Below, in pieces: positions 1 to 13,594 of a stretch of DNA of 64,000 nucleotides. The position numbers and the translations under genes were made by a program. Source of the DNA: Polyodon spathula (taxonomy: Eukaryota; Chordata; Actinopteri; Acipenseriformes; Polyodontidae). Position 1 is the stretch's first letter; each line of letters opens with the position of its first letter. The stretch spans positions 46,324,486-46,388,485 of the forward strand of contig NC_054541.1 of NCBI RefSeq assembly GCF_017654505.1, written 5' to 3'. The notes beneath the pieces are model-generated. The model saw nothing but the letters and a program-made list of their open reading frames with translations, made no database searches and was not told the origin of the DNA.

Positions 1-1380
1 TTTCTATTGTACCGTACCTGGATAGCTCTGCCCGTGGCACTATTAAGTTTCAAGATGTTTCAATGACTAAACCCAGTGAGCGCTGAACGATTATGTTAGT
101 CTAAATATATGATCTATTGTGGCATTTTCTGAGCTCCTCAAATATAGAAACAGAGAATTATGGGCATTAAATACACTGCCTGTTTTTGAACCCCAGTGAG
201 TCAGACCATTGGTTTCTTGGAGGAAGGAGTTCTTTCATAATCTGGTCACATACAGTAAGTGCTGATTGCTCTGTTACTCAGAATCTTGATTCAAGCTGTA
301 AAACAGCAACTGCTGACCTCAGAGAGAGACCAAGGGAGGGATATACGCCAGCAGGTCGCTAAAATAGCCAGAACCCATGCCTTTCACAGTCTCTTATCAA
401 CTCTCGGCAAACAGGCACAATCCCCTGAACCATTTGATTCATCTCAATGTGAAACTAACTGGTAAGCACTATGAATGAATGTTGGTATATGCAGGCTAGT
501 TTTTGTTAAGGTGTTTTTTTGGGGGTTTTTTCAATCCAACTGTAACCTAGAAGTTTCCAGAACATTTGTCAAATAATTGTCCCATCTACAAAAATGTACT
601 ATAGTGGGTTTGTTTGTTGTTTTGTAAATACTGGTACAATTATTGTATTATGCAATGTATGTTATACTCTTTTAAGAAACTGTCAACATTCGCAGACAAC
701 AGGCAGGCAATTGTAATGTGTTGGCTGCTGCATAGTTATACAAATTTAGTGATGAGCAAGTCAACAGAGCTATTATAAAAAGCCTTTGTTATGCACGTAA
801 TAACAGTACAAGATGTAAAGCGGATAACGAGGACACTGCAGTCAACATGCCTGTTGCACTGTGCACATGTTAGTAGACCCTGATTTTGATGTGATACAGC
901 CATCTGAAATGTATCCGACAGGTACAATCGGACAGCTTATATCAGATGGAAATGATGTCCCATTAAGATTTAATTTACTGTTTACACATTAATATATAAT
1001 GTATGTGTTAATGTTAGATGAGTCGTATTATAATGTGTTTTATAAAAACTATAACACAGGGTTGCAAGACTAGAAAGGTCTGTGGCTCTGGCCCCTCAAG
1101 CAATTGATAGAAGCCTGTATTGTCCAGCCTCATGTACAATATTACTCTCTTTCGCAGTCCCCATGGCAAGACACGATGGGAAGCCATTTAGACGTTTTAA
1201 TTAGTCCACAATTAGTCATTTCAGATAGGGAGTTGTTCCTGTTTCTAACAGTTCGTGTTCTGTTGAAAAAGCTACAATCTACTGAAGTTGTAAATATAAG
1301 TGTTGGAAAACATGGATTGAGAATTGATTAGCAGTTTGCTACGCATGTTTCGACTGGCAGAGCTATACTGGTGTTTTTTT
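1..1380. other. No gene recognised; AT-rich DNA
   Basis: I see no coding, RNA or repeat signal here. Short open frames near 259-465 and 1104-1331 have no recognisable motif and no splice context, so they look like chance frames. Confidence 0.6.
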
Positions 1381-1720
1381 CTGAAAAGAGACTAATATTG
1401 CAGATAGCAGACTGTTTGGTTCAAATTGCATGTACTGCTTACAATTGATAGAGACGTTGCGTCTACAAGCTTCTTGCCCAGCATTGACTGCAAGCTAAAA
1501 AGATAACAATGCTGTGGACCAGAAGGGGCCAGGCTGTAAGACTTTGGAATGCAAAGCATAAAGGGGCTAAAAGGCTCCCAGGGACTGGCGTTGGACCCAG
1601 AGGTTCTCAGAGAGATCGAAAGAGATAATGCCACTGGGATCAAAGGGGCAGATTTATGGACCTTTTTTCTCCAGGAGTGTGAAGAATGCACTGAGTTCAG
1701 AGGTTGTCACACTAGACTAC

Positions 1721-1761
1721 ACACACATACACACATACATACAGACACACACACACACACT
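1721..1761. repeat. Interrupted (CA)n / (ACAT) microsatellite
   Basis: Mixed CA and CATA repeats run through this interval. It is simple-sequence DNA that lies just before the candidate LTR end. Confidence 0.8.
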
Positions 1762-1764
1762 AAA

Positions 1765-1985
1765 TTAACAGAATAATGTGTTGTACCTTGACCATTGGTT
1801 AAGTGTCAGAGAAAGGGGAGGTGGACCATCTATACAGAAGGGTATTTAATGTCATGCAAACATTGTAATGTTGAGTATTATTTGTCCTGTACCTGGGACC
1901 AGACTCCCTGCATATCTCAATAAACCTGGCAACTGACTGAAGAAAAGGACTCTGAGCATTTTCTTGAATCTACTTAATCACCATT
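1765..1985 (+). mobile_element. Possible end of an old LTR (endogenous retroelement)
   Basis: The stretch contains a polyadenylation signal AATAAA at 1919-1924, followed by CCTGGCAACTGACTGAAG, a wording that resembles the R/U5 part of retroviral-type LTRs. A TATA-like TATTTAAT lies about 75 bp upstream. I could not find a convincing TG...CA boundary pair or a target duplication, and no internal coding sequence follows. An ordinary 3' UTR-like end is an alternative. Confidence 0.3.
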
Positions 1986-2576
1986 ATTTTTTGTAAGTTA
2001 CTTCAATAAGGTATATTTAATTGTGAGAGATTAAAAGTACAGGTTTAGTGTTTTTGGTTTAACAATGTCACTAATTGTGCTTTACTTAATTAATGATTGT
2101 GTTAAAACAGCTTGTCACTCCCCCACATGGTCTGTTTTAGCTCCAATGCCTTTTGTATTTTTTTGGTATTTTTTTTTTTAAATTAACATACTGCCTCACA
2201 GCTTAAAAATAAATAAGATTTTTAAAAAAGACAGGTTTCTCAAAGCCCTTTTTATTCTCTACAGACCAATGACAGTCAGTACACAGATTTCACCAGAGGG
2301 TCGCAAGAGACTTTTTGGCAATCTTGTGTAAGGTGACCAGAAGTCCCGTTTTCACATTACTGTGCAATATTTACAATGCAGAGCACTGAAGCTTGTCTTG
2401 GTTTGAACACTAAAATAAAATATCCCATCACAACAATAGAAGGGGCTGTAAAATGTAACAAAAATATTTGGGAACATATTTTCTATTGAAATAAGTCTAT
2501 ATTCACTTTCAATTTACCACAGGTTCTCTCCAAGAAACGTATGTTTGTGAATAATACAAAATAAATTTATGAACTA
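1986..2576. other. No gene recognised
   Basis: AT-rich sequence with a T-run near 2158-2180. I see nothing else that can be supported. Confidence 0.6.
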
Positions 2577-2700
2577 CAGTGTTCCCTCGCTGTGAAGCTC
2601 TCAATTATAACGCGCCCCGGATATAACACTCCTACAGCATGTCCCCCAATTCCCTATACTGGTGATTCTTGCAATATTTCTACAGTAAATACAGTACCAG
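2577..2700 (+). mobile_element. Possible pogo/Tigger-like transposon end
   Basis: After a TA dinucleotide at 2575-2576 the sequence starts CAGTGTTCCCTCGCTGTGAA, similar in form to pogo/Tigger terminal repeats, which begin CAGT..TCCCTCG and carry CpG-containing motifs. A matching end to the right could not be fixed; CpG-containing text near 3170-3240 may belong to it. No transposase is visible. Confidence 0.3.
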
Positions 2701-2874
2701 TCTTGTTTAAACTGTCTTCCTTTTCTGTCTCTCCCTTTTGATACAGTATCTGAACTGAAGACAAGTGTGCTGGCACTTTATAACACAGACATCTTATTCA
2801 GCATTCGTTTTATAACTAAATAAATATTAGGTCTATTACGTGGTTATCTTTCCTAATGTATTTACTTTTTTGCT

Positions 2875-3030
2875 GCGAGAGCGGCTGCAGCTTTCTCCAG
2901 GAGACGAGACGCTTCAGCTTTGCTTTAGCTCCGCTCCGGCAGCTGAACCTGGGGTGAGCCCATTCCCTCTTCCCCTCTTCCGACCCGCTCTCCTCTCATT
3001 TGCTTGTTTGCTTGTCTGTCGCTTGGAACT
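2875..3030 (+). other. GC- and CpG-richer segment with a donor-like site
   Basis: This stretch is clearly richer in G, C and CpG than its flanks and contains a donor-like CTGGG|GTGAGC at about 2952, followed by pyrimidine-rich DNA. It could be an untranslated first exon, or it could be the inner part of the repeat whose end lies at 2577. I cannot decide between these. Confidence 0.2.
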
Positions 3031-3089
3031 GAACTCCCAACCACTATTTAGCCAAGCTATTTATAGTTTAAAATCTGCTAATTAAAATG

Positions 3090-4373
3090 ATCCACGAGTG
3101 GGAATGTTACTTTCTTTTTTTTTTTTTTGTAAAAAATATAGCGTTAATTACATGCCCCCCCTCCTCCGTTTATAATGATCTCGTTTATTACGCTCATATT
3201 GTGTCGCATATCTGTTGCATAGGTATGATAGCGCTATAAGTTATTTTAGAAGTATTTTACTATCACAGTTTTTAGTTTAATAGAAGAAAAACAACACATT
3301 GATAAAAAAAGTTGTTTGTTCTTCAGCAAAAAAAAAGAGGCAAATGTCAGGTCTCAAATTCATGGGGATCCCTTTAATTTTCTCCAAAGTTTTATTTCCA
3401 AATATCCTTTTTAATATGTTTCAAGCCGACAGGTATCACTTAAAAAGAAAGGAGCCTGTTAAACATGTTCATTGTATGATGACATTTCCTGCCTTGTTAT
3501 GCAGTTTTTCAGTATTAACCAATGATAATGAGAAAACGAATAGGCAGGAAATTTCATCATTAGGCAGAAAAGGAACTAGTAGATTTGCACCATAATCAGC
3601 AACAAAATAGAATCTCGGAATTTGATATTATTGAATTGCTACTGTATAATGTAATGACTATACCTGTTGTGTAGAAATGACTTTACAAAGATAATTTATT
3701 CACAAAAAAAGTTTTTGAAAGTAAAAGATTCCACTCTGAAGATCACTGTGAGTCTCTGCATTCAATATGATATTAGATCAAACATTACCAAAGTCAAAAT
3801 AAAAACCAGAGATCTTCCCCGTAGCTTTGACGTCGAAAGTTAACAATATTTCCATACTGTCCCAGTTTAAGGACTTAAAAATCTGGTCACTTTAACCTTG
3901 GGGCAAACCTTAACATAGTTTTGAATTGGGCTGACTGCACAATACAGGAATTACCCCTGAACTACTGCGTGTGCCTTGTGGAAGACAGCATTGTATGGCT
4001 ATTGCCAACAGTAGCTTTGTGCGGTTCAGTAGACTGGAAATCTTTAACTTAACTAGAAATTAGTATTTTGTATGAAGCTTCATTGTGCCTGTGCTTGGAA
4101 AATGGTTGTAAGCAAAGCATAATGCCTTCAATAAGGACTAAAGCCCCCCTGGTTTCCTCTGACATCATCTAATGTAGTCCCTGTGAACACATTTCAAAAC
4201 ATCAGAAGAGATGCAGCAGAAGATATGTGGCTAGATACTAACCACCCATTTGCTGTGATCAGGGATTCTGTCACCTGTAGAGTGTACAGTAGAGAAATGC
4301 TGAATAATAAAGAACTAGTTCACAGATAGTAATAAGTGTATAATTATTTTGTATTTGGTCTTCTCTCAATTTG
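3090..4373. other. No gene recognised
   Basis: AT-rich DNA. The 98-codon open frame at 3299-3595 is lysine-rich and has no recognised motif. Nothing else is supported. Confidence 0.6.

Positions 4374-4426
<53 letters not shown>
4374..4426. repeat. (ATT)n microsatellite
   Basis: About 17 near-perfect ATT units, decaying on the right into TTTATT-like sequence. Confidence 0.95.
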
Positions 4427-4427
<1 letters not shown>

Positions 4428-5244
4428 ATTATTTATTTTAGTATTTATTTATTTATTTTTTAAATTCAAAGCAAGGTCTTTCACATGTGTTGAGGAAATG
4501 GGCTACACATTTTTTCTGCTAGTACCACATTTGGCAGCTGACAGAACAGAGGAGAGGTTGCCATAGCAACAGAGAAAAAAAAAACACAAAACACCTAAGC
4601 CAGAAAACTAACACTATTATGATCACCACGCTTAAGGAATCTTCCCATGTACTACATATTGTTTGCAGAATAATAAGTAGATTTTGTCTTTACTGGCTAC
4701 AGGCAACTCTCAGAAATGCAAAAATCTATAGGTAAGGATGAGGCTCAAACATAACCCAAATTCTGTCTGAAAACACCCTAGAGAGTTTCAATCCAATTAA
4801 ATTGCTGTTTCTGCTCTATGTCTAACTATAGGTTTCCAGATACATAGATCTGGTTCAGAAAAAAACGGTCCTCAAGCATTTTGCATCATACCAGGAACCT
4901 GAGTCTTGGTATCCAATGGCCTTGTCAACCTGACTACCATCAGCTTGCACAACAAAACAGCTTGAAGAGTTTGCAAGTCAAGGCTCCTAGTCTGGTTGTC
5001 AAGAAAGAAATCCTGTCAGGGTTGAAAGGTAACAACAACATAGCTGGTAACAGCGACTGAACACCACGAGAAAGAAGCTCCGTCCCCTTCTTCAAACGTA
5101 CCACCGCAGTGCAACACTTAAAAGGAAGCAAACATACTGCTTTTTTTTGTTTGTTAGCATTTAACTGTGATCGAGAGTTTACAGTATTTACATAGTTTGG
5201 GTTGGATTTTTGGCATTGTTCTCCAACTGGCTGTCAACCTTGAG
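4427..5244. other. No gene recognised
   Basis: Unremarkable AT-rich sequence with a short A-run near 4576. Confidence 0.6.
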
Positions 5245-5345
5245 TAGAGGTGCAACAATGAGTCGAATAATCAATTATTAATCACCCTGGCTTTTATTTT
5301 GAGAGTCTCGATTTAAATATTCATTGATCAATTAATAGCCCAGGT
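5245..5345 (+). mobile_element. Possible hAT-type transposon end
   Basis: The text TAGAGGTGCAACAATGAGTC followed by AATAATCAATTATTAATCA resembles the ends of hAT elements that begin with (C/T)AGRGGTGCA and continue with ATTAATCGAT-like text. I did not find the partner terminus or an 8-bp target duplication, so the right limit is arbitrary. Confidence 0.3.
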
Positions 5346-5610
5346 GCCCTATTTGGGGCCTCACATATATACTATATTAATAAGCACATGCATGCAGGTT
5401 TTCGGTTGGATTTGAGCTGGGGTCAACTATAACTACAACTAGAACAGCCAGGCAGTTTTACAGCTTCCAAGCTCAGTAGCAGTTGGCAATTTTGGCAAGC
5501 TGTAGCATTGCAGCACGAGTGTCAGCAACAGATCGATTTTATGGAGCAGTTTCAATTCAGAATACTGTATTAGTTAATTTTCACACAATGCGTTATAACT
5601 CTAAATACCA

Positions 5611-5808
5611 TAGTAACCATGGTCCAATCTACACACTGTAAGGAGTTATTAGCTAATTTTACATTTAACCTTAAGGAGAGGTCAAAGGTCATGATGAAGG
5701 TAATTTTTGAATAGAGCATATATTGGTAAAATATGTGTTGTATAGTAACCATAACCCTATGTGCACTGTAAGAAGTTAAAAGCTAGTTTCACATTTGACC
5801 GAAGATTT
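5611..5808. repeat. Two-copy tandem duplication, period 132 bp
   Basis: The segment starting TAGTAACCAT at 5611 recurs at 5743. Shared blocks include CACTGTAAG, AGTTA, AGCTA and ACATTT in the same order, with scattered substitutions across about 66 bp. The level of divergence suggests an old duplication. Confidence 0.7.
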
Positions 5809-6569
5809 TGAAAGGTTTTTAAAGGAATGCTTCAGGTGGCCATATTGGTTTACACACTAACCCATTTTGGCAAATTTGATGGCAGCCATTTTGATAGTAA
5901 AATTTATCGCAGCAACTTCTGCTTGGCAAACTTGAAGCGGGTTGGTTGCTGATGACGTATGCGAAGTTTCAGATCAAATCAGATCACGAATGGGTAATAG
6001 GTATTAATTTGTGATTGTATCAAAATGTCTACAGTTTCCAAGTTGTCTTGTTAAGCAGCCAATTGAAGTGCTGGTCTCCCGTCATTCCTGTAATTACATT
6101 TGTTTTTCTCAAGAGCAGTTGCATTAGATTCAGTAGATTTAATATATTTAGCAAAACTGGGTCTACTGTGCCTACTGTAAACTAAGTGCATTACACACTT
6201 AACACTGAATAATATCTTTTGGAGCACCACACAAACCATCAACCCCCCCAGGCCAATAATAAATGTTAATGAATATTGTCCCTCCCCTTTGACTCAAACA
6301 GGTCTACAGCCTTTAAAACAAAATACCTTTGCATTGCATATAAAATCGAGAATTCTTTACCAAATTTTAACGTGTAACAAATGTATTCCTGATGAAGCTT
6401 CGATTGGAAAGCATTGTTGTCCCATTCCACTTTCAGAACATGTGTTCTGTAGTGCAGAGCCTAGAGCCAAAACACTGATTGCTGTAGACTCACAAGATTA
6501 TTGCAGATCATAGTCAGGCTCTAGAATATGTGCATGTTCACAACCAAACTGATCAATTACACATTGCAT
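5809..6569. other. No gene recognised
   Basis: Contains phrases such as GGCCATATTGGTT and GCAGCCATTTTG, of a kind that recur in dispersed repeats, but I could not place them in a family. Confidence 0.5.
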
Positions 6570-6650
6570 AAGGGGCAGTGTTAGGGTCTCTTTTGCACAG
6601 TGGTCAGGACGCTCACTTGCACTGTTCTAGTCGCCATTTCGCACCCAGCC
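6570..6650 (+). mobile_element. Probable tRNA-derived SINE head
   Basis: The order GGGTCTCTTTTGCACAGTGG, TCAGGACGCTCACTTG, then ATTTCGCACCCAG resembles a tRNA with A-box-like and B-box-like pol III promoter parts at tRNA spacing. The cloverleaf is degenerate and there is no sign of a functional tRNA gene. Confidence 0.4.
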
Positions 6651-7483
6651 CCCTATCTATTACAATTGCATAGTACTTTTTAAATGTTTTTAATGGAAAA
6701 TGTAAACAAGTGATGTACTACATACAAAAAAGCATTATTAGCCCAAATGGTTTAGCTGCTGTAATGTGTAACTTGCCCTTTAAAGCATATTATAAAATAT
6801 AATACAAGCAGACAGTGTTAAAGTAACTGTGGGAAATAACTTTGTATTAAATCTAACTTAAGGCTTGCTTTTGATTATATTTTGTTTTTATTGAAACCTA
6901 CACTGATCCAGGACTGACTGACTATCTGTTGGATTGTAGTTTATTATAATGACCTGAAAAACAGGGAGCCTATGGGTGAGACAGTAAGAAACCTCAACAT
7001 GTTAGCAGAAGATAGGTAGTCTACACAGCAGCTACTACATGGCATAATTGTACTTCTGTGTTAATGTCTTCCTCTCTCACTGTTACCCATGTAGAATCAT
7101 TGTGTCTCATATTTACAAAGGCTATCTATCAATTTGTTTTAAGCATCACTTGTATTGAACCCCATACCCAACAGCATGTATCGGATGATATAAAATGGTA
7201 CTTCATTCTGAGGTTCAGAAGAGCAAAAGTTAGGTATATAATAAGTCTGGCTGCAGCTCCCTTCTGTAAAAAACATGGTCTGTTCTTTCAGATTTACAGT
7301 GAAGTAACTGTTACTGCAAACAGACATCAGCCTTAAGGTTCTTCTGGCTGAAAAGGGAATGCAGAAAGGAGCTAGAATTAACAATGATCTACAATCCTAT
7401 CTGAACAAAAATTAAGAAATACCACATTTTTCAGCAGTACTGTCCTTTTCAATGTGTGCAAAGGATTCTCAAGTACTGAAGGG
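6651..7483. other. No gene recognised
   Basis: AT-rich DNA. Overlapping open frames on the two strands near 7058-7384 carry no recognised motif. Confidence 0.6.
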
Positions 7484-7555
7484 CTATATATAATATATAT
7501 ATAGCAAAAACATATAAATATATATATATATCAAAAACATATAAACTAAAAAAAG
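7484..7555. repeat. TA-rich repeat with duplicated CAAAAACATATAAA
   Basis: Two (TA)n tracts are each followed by a copy of CAAAAACATATAAA, at about 7505 and 7533, so this is a small imperfect tandem repeat. Confidence 0.8.
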
Positions 7556-8360
7556 CTTTGGGCAGTGATGTTGTATTTTACTTGTATAACAGTCAGCCCC
7601 AGTCCAAATAAAGGGGAAATTAAACAGGTTATGCATTCCTTTAATATCAATAAATGTGTACTGTAACATCATGAACCTGTCCATTAGTATTAGCTCGAAC
7701 GTTAGAGTTTACAGTTTGTGTAATGAACAGATTAATAGTAAGTCTTTCTACAGTTTATTGATTTATTTATTTTTAAACAGATGGCACCGTTACCTCTCCA
7801 CCTCTTAACGGTTGCCCTGGAAACCGGAATCTTCTTTCCAGACCAGGAAAGAGCTTTGAGCCCACCAAATGAACATTGCCCCTACCGACCTGGCAACATC
7901 ACAGAAAGAGGCAATGTAATGTAACTGCATCCTAATCTTCACGTTTCCAGGCCTTTCCAACCAAACAACCTATGAACCCATTCGACACCTAGCGCCGGAG
8001 ATAAACTTAAAAAACCTGTTCTGTTTGGTCTGATGAAAGCAGACTCTTCTATAGCATTCCCAGCACTTAACATGATGGGAAAGTAATTCTGGAGCACACT
8101 ACTTGAAATGACATTTTCAGCAACAGTGACAACAGGCACAGTCAGTGTAAAAAAGAAACAAACAAAAAAAAAAAACATAGCCTGAGGACTGGATGATCAA
8201 TATTTAATAGAATTGCTGGTGAAAATAGAGGGCACCGTGTTGACATTTGAAGGAAATCTTCAAAAAGCAATCAAATCTTTGACTCAAGGGGTGAAGATAA
8301 ATATAATCTGTTTCCCCCCCAAACTCCTAACACAATTTCATTTACTAAATGAGTTTGTAT
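7556..8360. other. No gene recognised
   Basis: Around 7780-8000 the DNA is slightly more GC-rich, but I see no splice-flanked frame or repeat end there. Confidence 0.5.
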
Positions 8361-8412
8361 CATATATATATATATATATATATATCTATATATATATATG
8401 ACACACACACAC
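8361..8412. repeat. Compound (TA)n(CA)n microsatellite
   Basis: An interrupted TA tract to 8399 is followed directly by ACACACACACAC. The same compound form recurs at 41.6-41.7 kb. Confidence 0.95.
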
Positions 8413-11400
8413 TAAAACAAGACTTCACATTCTGTCAGACTTTCATTAACAGCTGTTAATAGATTCTGTGTACAGTACAGCCTTACTGCTGATTAGTTTA
8501 GTTAGAGGCTGGCAGGCAGTATGATTGACTGCAGGTGGTACAAATTAATTGGCCTAAGGCTAAATCTACAAAAAAAAAGGTGTAGTGCATTTCTAGGTCC
8601 TTTTGGTTGTGAAAGCAGGGACAGTTTGACTGTACAGCATGTTTGCTTATGCTAATGAATAGTAGGAAATAGAATAGGCTGCAAGAGGGTCAGTGTGATA
8701 GATCAGCACCTTACTACAAAATGTAGTCTTATTGTATAAATTATATGATAAGAGGGGTCATCTAATTTGGATTGATTGGAAATACATTTCAATCAATTGT
8801 TAATATACTGAAAAACAGTAATTCTTCAATGCTTATTTCTAGAGAGGCTTGGGAAGAGTTTACTGCACCTGCAGACATGACTGTGTTAAGCAGGAAGTCT
8901 TAGTTTTTTGGAGGGGAAACAAGTTTTGCTCCTCTGCTGACAGCACTCGCCCTCATCTTCCCTTAGGTAATTGTTTCACAGGATTAATTTGCACGTTAAT
9001 TAAATTATCTATTGTCTGTTCCATGCCAAGCATACACAGCAGTCTGAGTTGTTGTGTGTTGCACACTCAATTGTTTGTTTGTTAAATGGAAGCTCCTGTG
9101 ACTTTGCTGTAGCCCTTGGCATTTGGAATCAGAAGGTGAAAATTGCCGTGTACTATGACAAATCATTTTAACACTATTAGTAAATAGTGCTGATGGGCAA
9201 CAATTGGATGCAGTAAGTGCATGAATACAAGCATGGTACTGTGCTTAGTCTTCAAGCAAGAGGTCCCTTGCTTGTGGCTCAGGGACCCCTGAGTAAATCC
9301 CTAATTTAGGGTACTGCATCTACCCATTCCCATACACCCAAACCATTCGAGCAAACACTAGCACATTTCATTTGTATGAGTTGTTTTACTGTTTGCTAAA
9401 CCCTAAATCTTTCACCTGAGTTCATGAGCTGCACTCATTTCTATGACCGGCACCTAGAACGGAAGAGTAGCTCAAGTTAAAAGGACCTTAATGTGAACTT
9501 ACCAAAACTGAAAGCCACATATACCAGTATTCTGTATATATTTGAGCTACTGCATTTAAGAACCACTAATGATTGCAAACATGAAGAAAAAGCATGTAAC
9601 TGTTACATATTTTGTGTAATTACTATAAAAAAAATTGTAAAAACATTTTCAAGTTCTGTTTTTGAAAGTTTTGCTTAAATTGCATGTTACAACTAATTGT
9701 TATTTAAGACACCAACCCTTGATGCTTGCGTATTCCTGCACTTACTGTAACATGCTTGTCTTGTGTTACCAGAGTCACAAGCCGTTCTTCACTTGTTCTT
9801 GCAAAGCGCCACTATATTCCATCACCTGTATGATTGCCTTTGGCAGGCTGCTTAGCAATTCATCATTTCATCTGCCAAAAACATTACGCCAGCATGTGAA
9901 ACAGAAACCCACGTGCGCTCTGCATGACGACTGGGCTTCTGTGCTTAATATAGCCATGTCCACCCTCCAGGCTACAATGCGGTGTGGAGTGAGAACAGGA
10001 TCACAATTCTCTTGTCTTCGACTGTGACAAGCACTTTTACACAGAACACTAGAGAACAACATAGAAATGTGCTCTTTTTATTTCTTTGGATTGGGGTATA
10101 TATTTTGTTGTTTACAGACCGAGGTAACTTCAAAACCTGTCAACAGGACACTCAACACTCTATAGACTTATATTTCTGTAGTGTTTGTTTTTCCTTCTTT
10201 TATAAAAATATTTGACCATGAGCGAGCCTCTTTGAAGATGTTTTCTCTGTCACTACACTATAAGGAACCATCAGATTACAAGAAGACAAAGGTGAAGGTG
10301 TTGAATTTTATTTTATTTTCTATAGTGTGTCCACTTGACACAGCCACAGCTGGATGTTTTAGTGCATCAAATCAACCCCTTAATTGGTTATAGCTTGTGA
10401 CTGAAGATAGGGATACCAGCAGCAAGCACTCATTAGCACCTAACCTTCAATACCACCCTGAAACGCCTACAATGTTGAATACAGTACATACAACTGTACA
10501 GAAATTGGATTAAGAAACACGGTACAATGCACGTACGAAAAGATTCCACTCAGCGTGGGGTACAGAGTCTACTTACTGACCACAATGGAAAATCTGATCA
10601 ATTGTAGTTTTCTGTATTATTTTTGAACACAGTGCTGAAACAAACACCACCTCTGTTTTAAGGAGCCCAACGTGATTCATGACTCGTGAGTCCTGTCGGA
10701 AAGCTGCCAGATCCAATAGCTACACATGTGCTGCTTTACATTGTTTTGATTAATAGGTGTTGACTTACTCACACTAAATGTATGTAAAGATTGCTGCTGC
10801 GACAATGACGACCTGTATTACTGTTGACGGTGTGCCAGCAACATTTTCCAAACGTTATCTAACTGAGGAGCTATCTGTGCTATAAGCATAGCGGCCAGTT
10901 TCTGTTAGCCACAGTGAATGCCTATATTAACGCTTATTTAGCGCAAAGCAACTGATTAAGTTGTAGCGCATGCCGAAAAACAGGCATAGATATACAAATG
11001 AGAATATTAGGTATTAGAGTAGGGAGTTACCAGGTCTGGAGTGTTGCATTTCATAAATGTAATGATAAAAAGCCTACCATTTTAACAGCGCAGTTATAAA
11101 AATAATAAAGTCCACTAAATTACAGCATCTACTTAATATACTTTTGAACCCACAACAGAGCTACACAACACCTGTTTGGAATGAACCACTAACTAGCAAA
11201 AGTAGTAATTGCACTAAGATGCTGAAGTCAGGGGATTACATTTGTAATGCATCCTAAAACAAACCAAATTTATGCAAATAAATTACAAAATCTATGTATT
11301 TATTTTAAAGATTTACACAACAACAAAATAACACAACATATACTTTGTAACAGATTAAATCTTTTTAGCATTATGCATGAATACAGAAATATAGAATTAC

Positions 11401-13104
11401 CTTGTGATGTAGATCTCTGCTGTCTCCTTCGAGGCTTTGTGCTTCCACTGAGTTTTTCACATGCTTTGGCAACAAAAGTCTCCCTGCTTTAAACTTGCAA
11501 TGAACTTCGTAAGAGTGCAGGATTTGTGACAGGAGATTAACACACTGGCTTGGCTTAGCAATTGAGTCTATTCTTGTTGTTTTTGCCTACATTCGAGAGA
11601 TTGCTCTCACTTTATCAGCTATCTAAATAAACATGACTTGTTTGGAAACAAGGAAGGTATTGAGCCTCACAAATACCTATATCAGGTAAAACATACCTTG
11701 CACTCACAAGAACTAAAACTGCAGGAGACAAATCAGCACTTCCATAATGAATAGCTTGAATTGCAAGCTGTTTTCATTGCCATGTCTTAGACAAGACCAT
11801 TTCTACAGTACCCAGTTACAGAAAGACATCAGGTACCACACAGTGCATGCTAATTATTGCAAGTAAAAACACTTTGCACAAGTTTACTTTGCATTCCAAA
11901 GACTTCTTTGTCAGCACTGTACATAAACAACTGACTGCTTTTCTATTTGAACTGAGGGACATGTTGAAAATGTTACATGCTGCAGGGTTTATAATTTTAT
12001 CAGGTAAATGTACTTTTAAATATATGAGCAGGAAGTCTAATGTTATATGCTAAAGTGACTTTCCTTGGAATAGCTGCAGTTGCATAAAAACTACTGTATG
12101 CATTGAAGTCCTGGCTAAAAAAATGTAAGATTCCTAAAACTGTATTAACACTAGGTTATGTACCATACATCCATTAGTTTCCACGTGCTGCACTAAGTGT
12201 TGCTCTTATATAGGATTCTTGTATGACCACGGTGGCTCTACCCACCAAATATAATTTCTCAGCACTAAATATCTTTTCCACAATTCCCTTGGATGTTTGC
12301 TTCTTGTTGTCATTTTAATAGGATTCATTTTTCGAACAACACGCACCATGAAATTTAACTGAGCAGCACTGCTTAATCTGATAATGCTGCAATTGCTTTC
12401 TCCGCGCTTTCATGCATAATTAAGGCTACACGCTGCTGGCTGTGCTTCTGAATTGAAATTAAAGCAAAATCAGCATCACCTGTGGAACCCAGGTTATAAT
12501 TGATAAAGCTCATGCTGAATGAACCCGATAATGATGGCAAATGGACGGAACTTATCTGAGCTGAACTTCAATCATTAGTGTGCAGTCCCATGGTGGTAAA
12601 AAGCATCTGACAATCATATGGATAACAATGCATGAAGAGAAAACATACAGATAACAAGCAGACATACTGGACTGTTGAAAGAAAACCGCCAACCTCACAG
12701 TGAATGGTATTTAACCCTCTGACAGCCGTCCGAGACGTGGAGCAACTACTGGTTTATGATTATATTAAAAACATGCACATCAAAGATGCTTTTTAAAGCA
12801 CAGAGAGCTTCATTACATGATATAAACTACCAAATGTTTATGCGCAGTGTATGTAATTATGTACTGATAATAATGTTCTACTGTAAACCTTTTAACTTTA
12901 CGTTTATAGTTGTCCAGCTGTTATCCATATATGATTAAAGCTCATTATTTGTATACATCTTGTTTGAAAATTTGTCCTAGACTTAGGAGGAGACCCATTT
13001 GTCGAAACTGTGGGTCATCAATATTATAATACTGACCTGCCAAAATGGAAAGGCAGGACTTCACAACCTACAGTATATTGGTGAACTGTTGTCATGTCAC
13101 AATG
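8413..13104. other. Long stretch without a recognisable feature
   Basis: AT-rich DNA. The 121-codon frame at 9662-10027 is cysteine-rich by chance composition, has no family motif, and is overlapped by other open frames on both strands. A donor-like GTAAG on the minus strand near 9500 has no supporting exon. Confidence 0.55.
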
Positions 13105-13126
13105 CCCCCCCACACACACACACACA
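13105..13126. repeat. C-run followed by (CA)n
   Basis: Seven or eight C residues run into eight CA units. Confidence 0.9.
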
Positions 13127-13522
13127 AAAATACATTAGGAAACCCACATGACAATGGCAACCAACCTCCAAGTTATATTTTTCAAATATATAGTTAATTC
13201 AGCTAATACAGATTTATAAAATGTGAGGATAACTTCACTTTGGCATGTAGGTATCCATCAATGAGATACGTTTCGTCAGTTAAAAATCTTGTCCTTATTG
13301 CTGGTCAAGTGTCGTTGGCACTGTTGTTGGCACTGTTGCAGGTATGGTCTAGCATCCCTTCCAGAGTGCACTGGCACCTGGTGATCCCTGTATCTTGATG
13401 CTTGGTTCAGTCATTATCTGTACATTTTACAGATAGTTATTCCTAATAAAAAGCGTCTGGACAGCGCATAAGGTAAACATAAAAAAGATGAAGAGCCACT
13501 GTCTGCATTGTGTCTGACTCTA

Positions 13523-13594
13523 CAGAAGAGATGCAGGCCACAGTGAATAGACAGCAAACAGAAGAAATGCAGGCCACAGTGAAGAGACCACAGT
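13523..13594. repeat. Two-copy tandem repeat, period 36 bp
   Basis: CAGAAGAGATGCAGGCCACA at 13523 recurs with one change at 13559, and the match continues through GTGAA. Confidence 0.85.
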
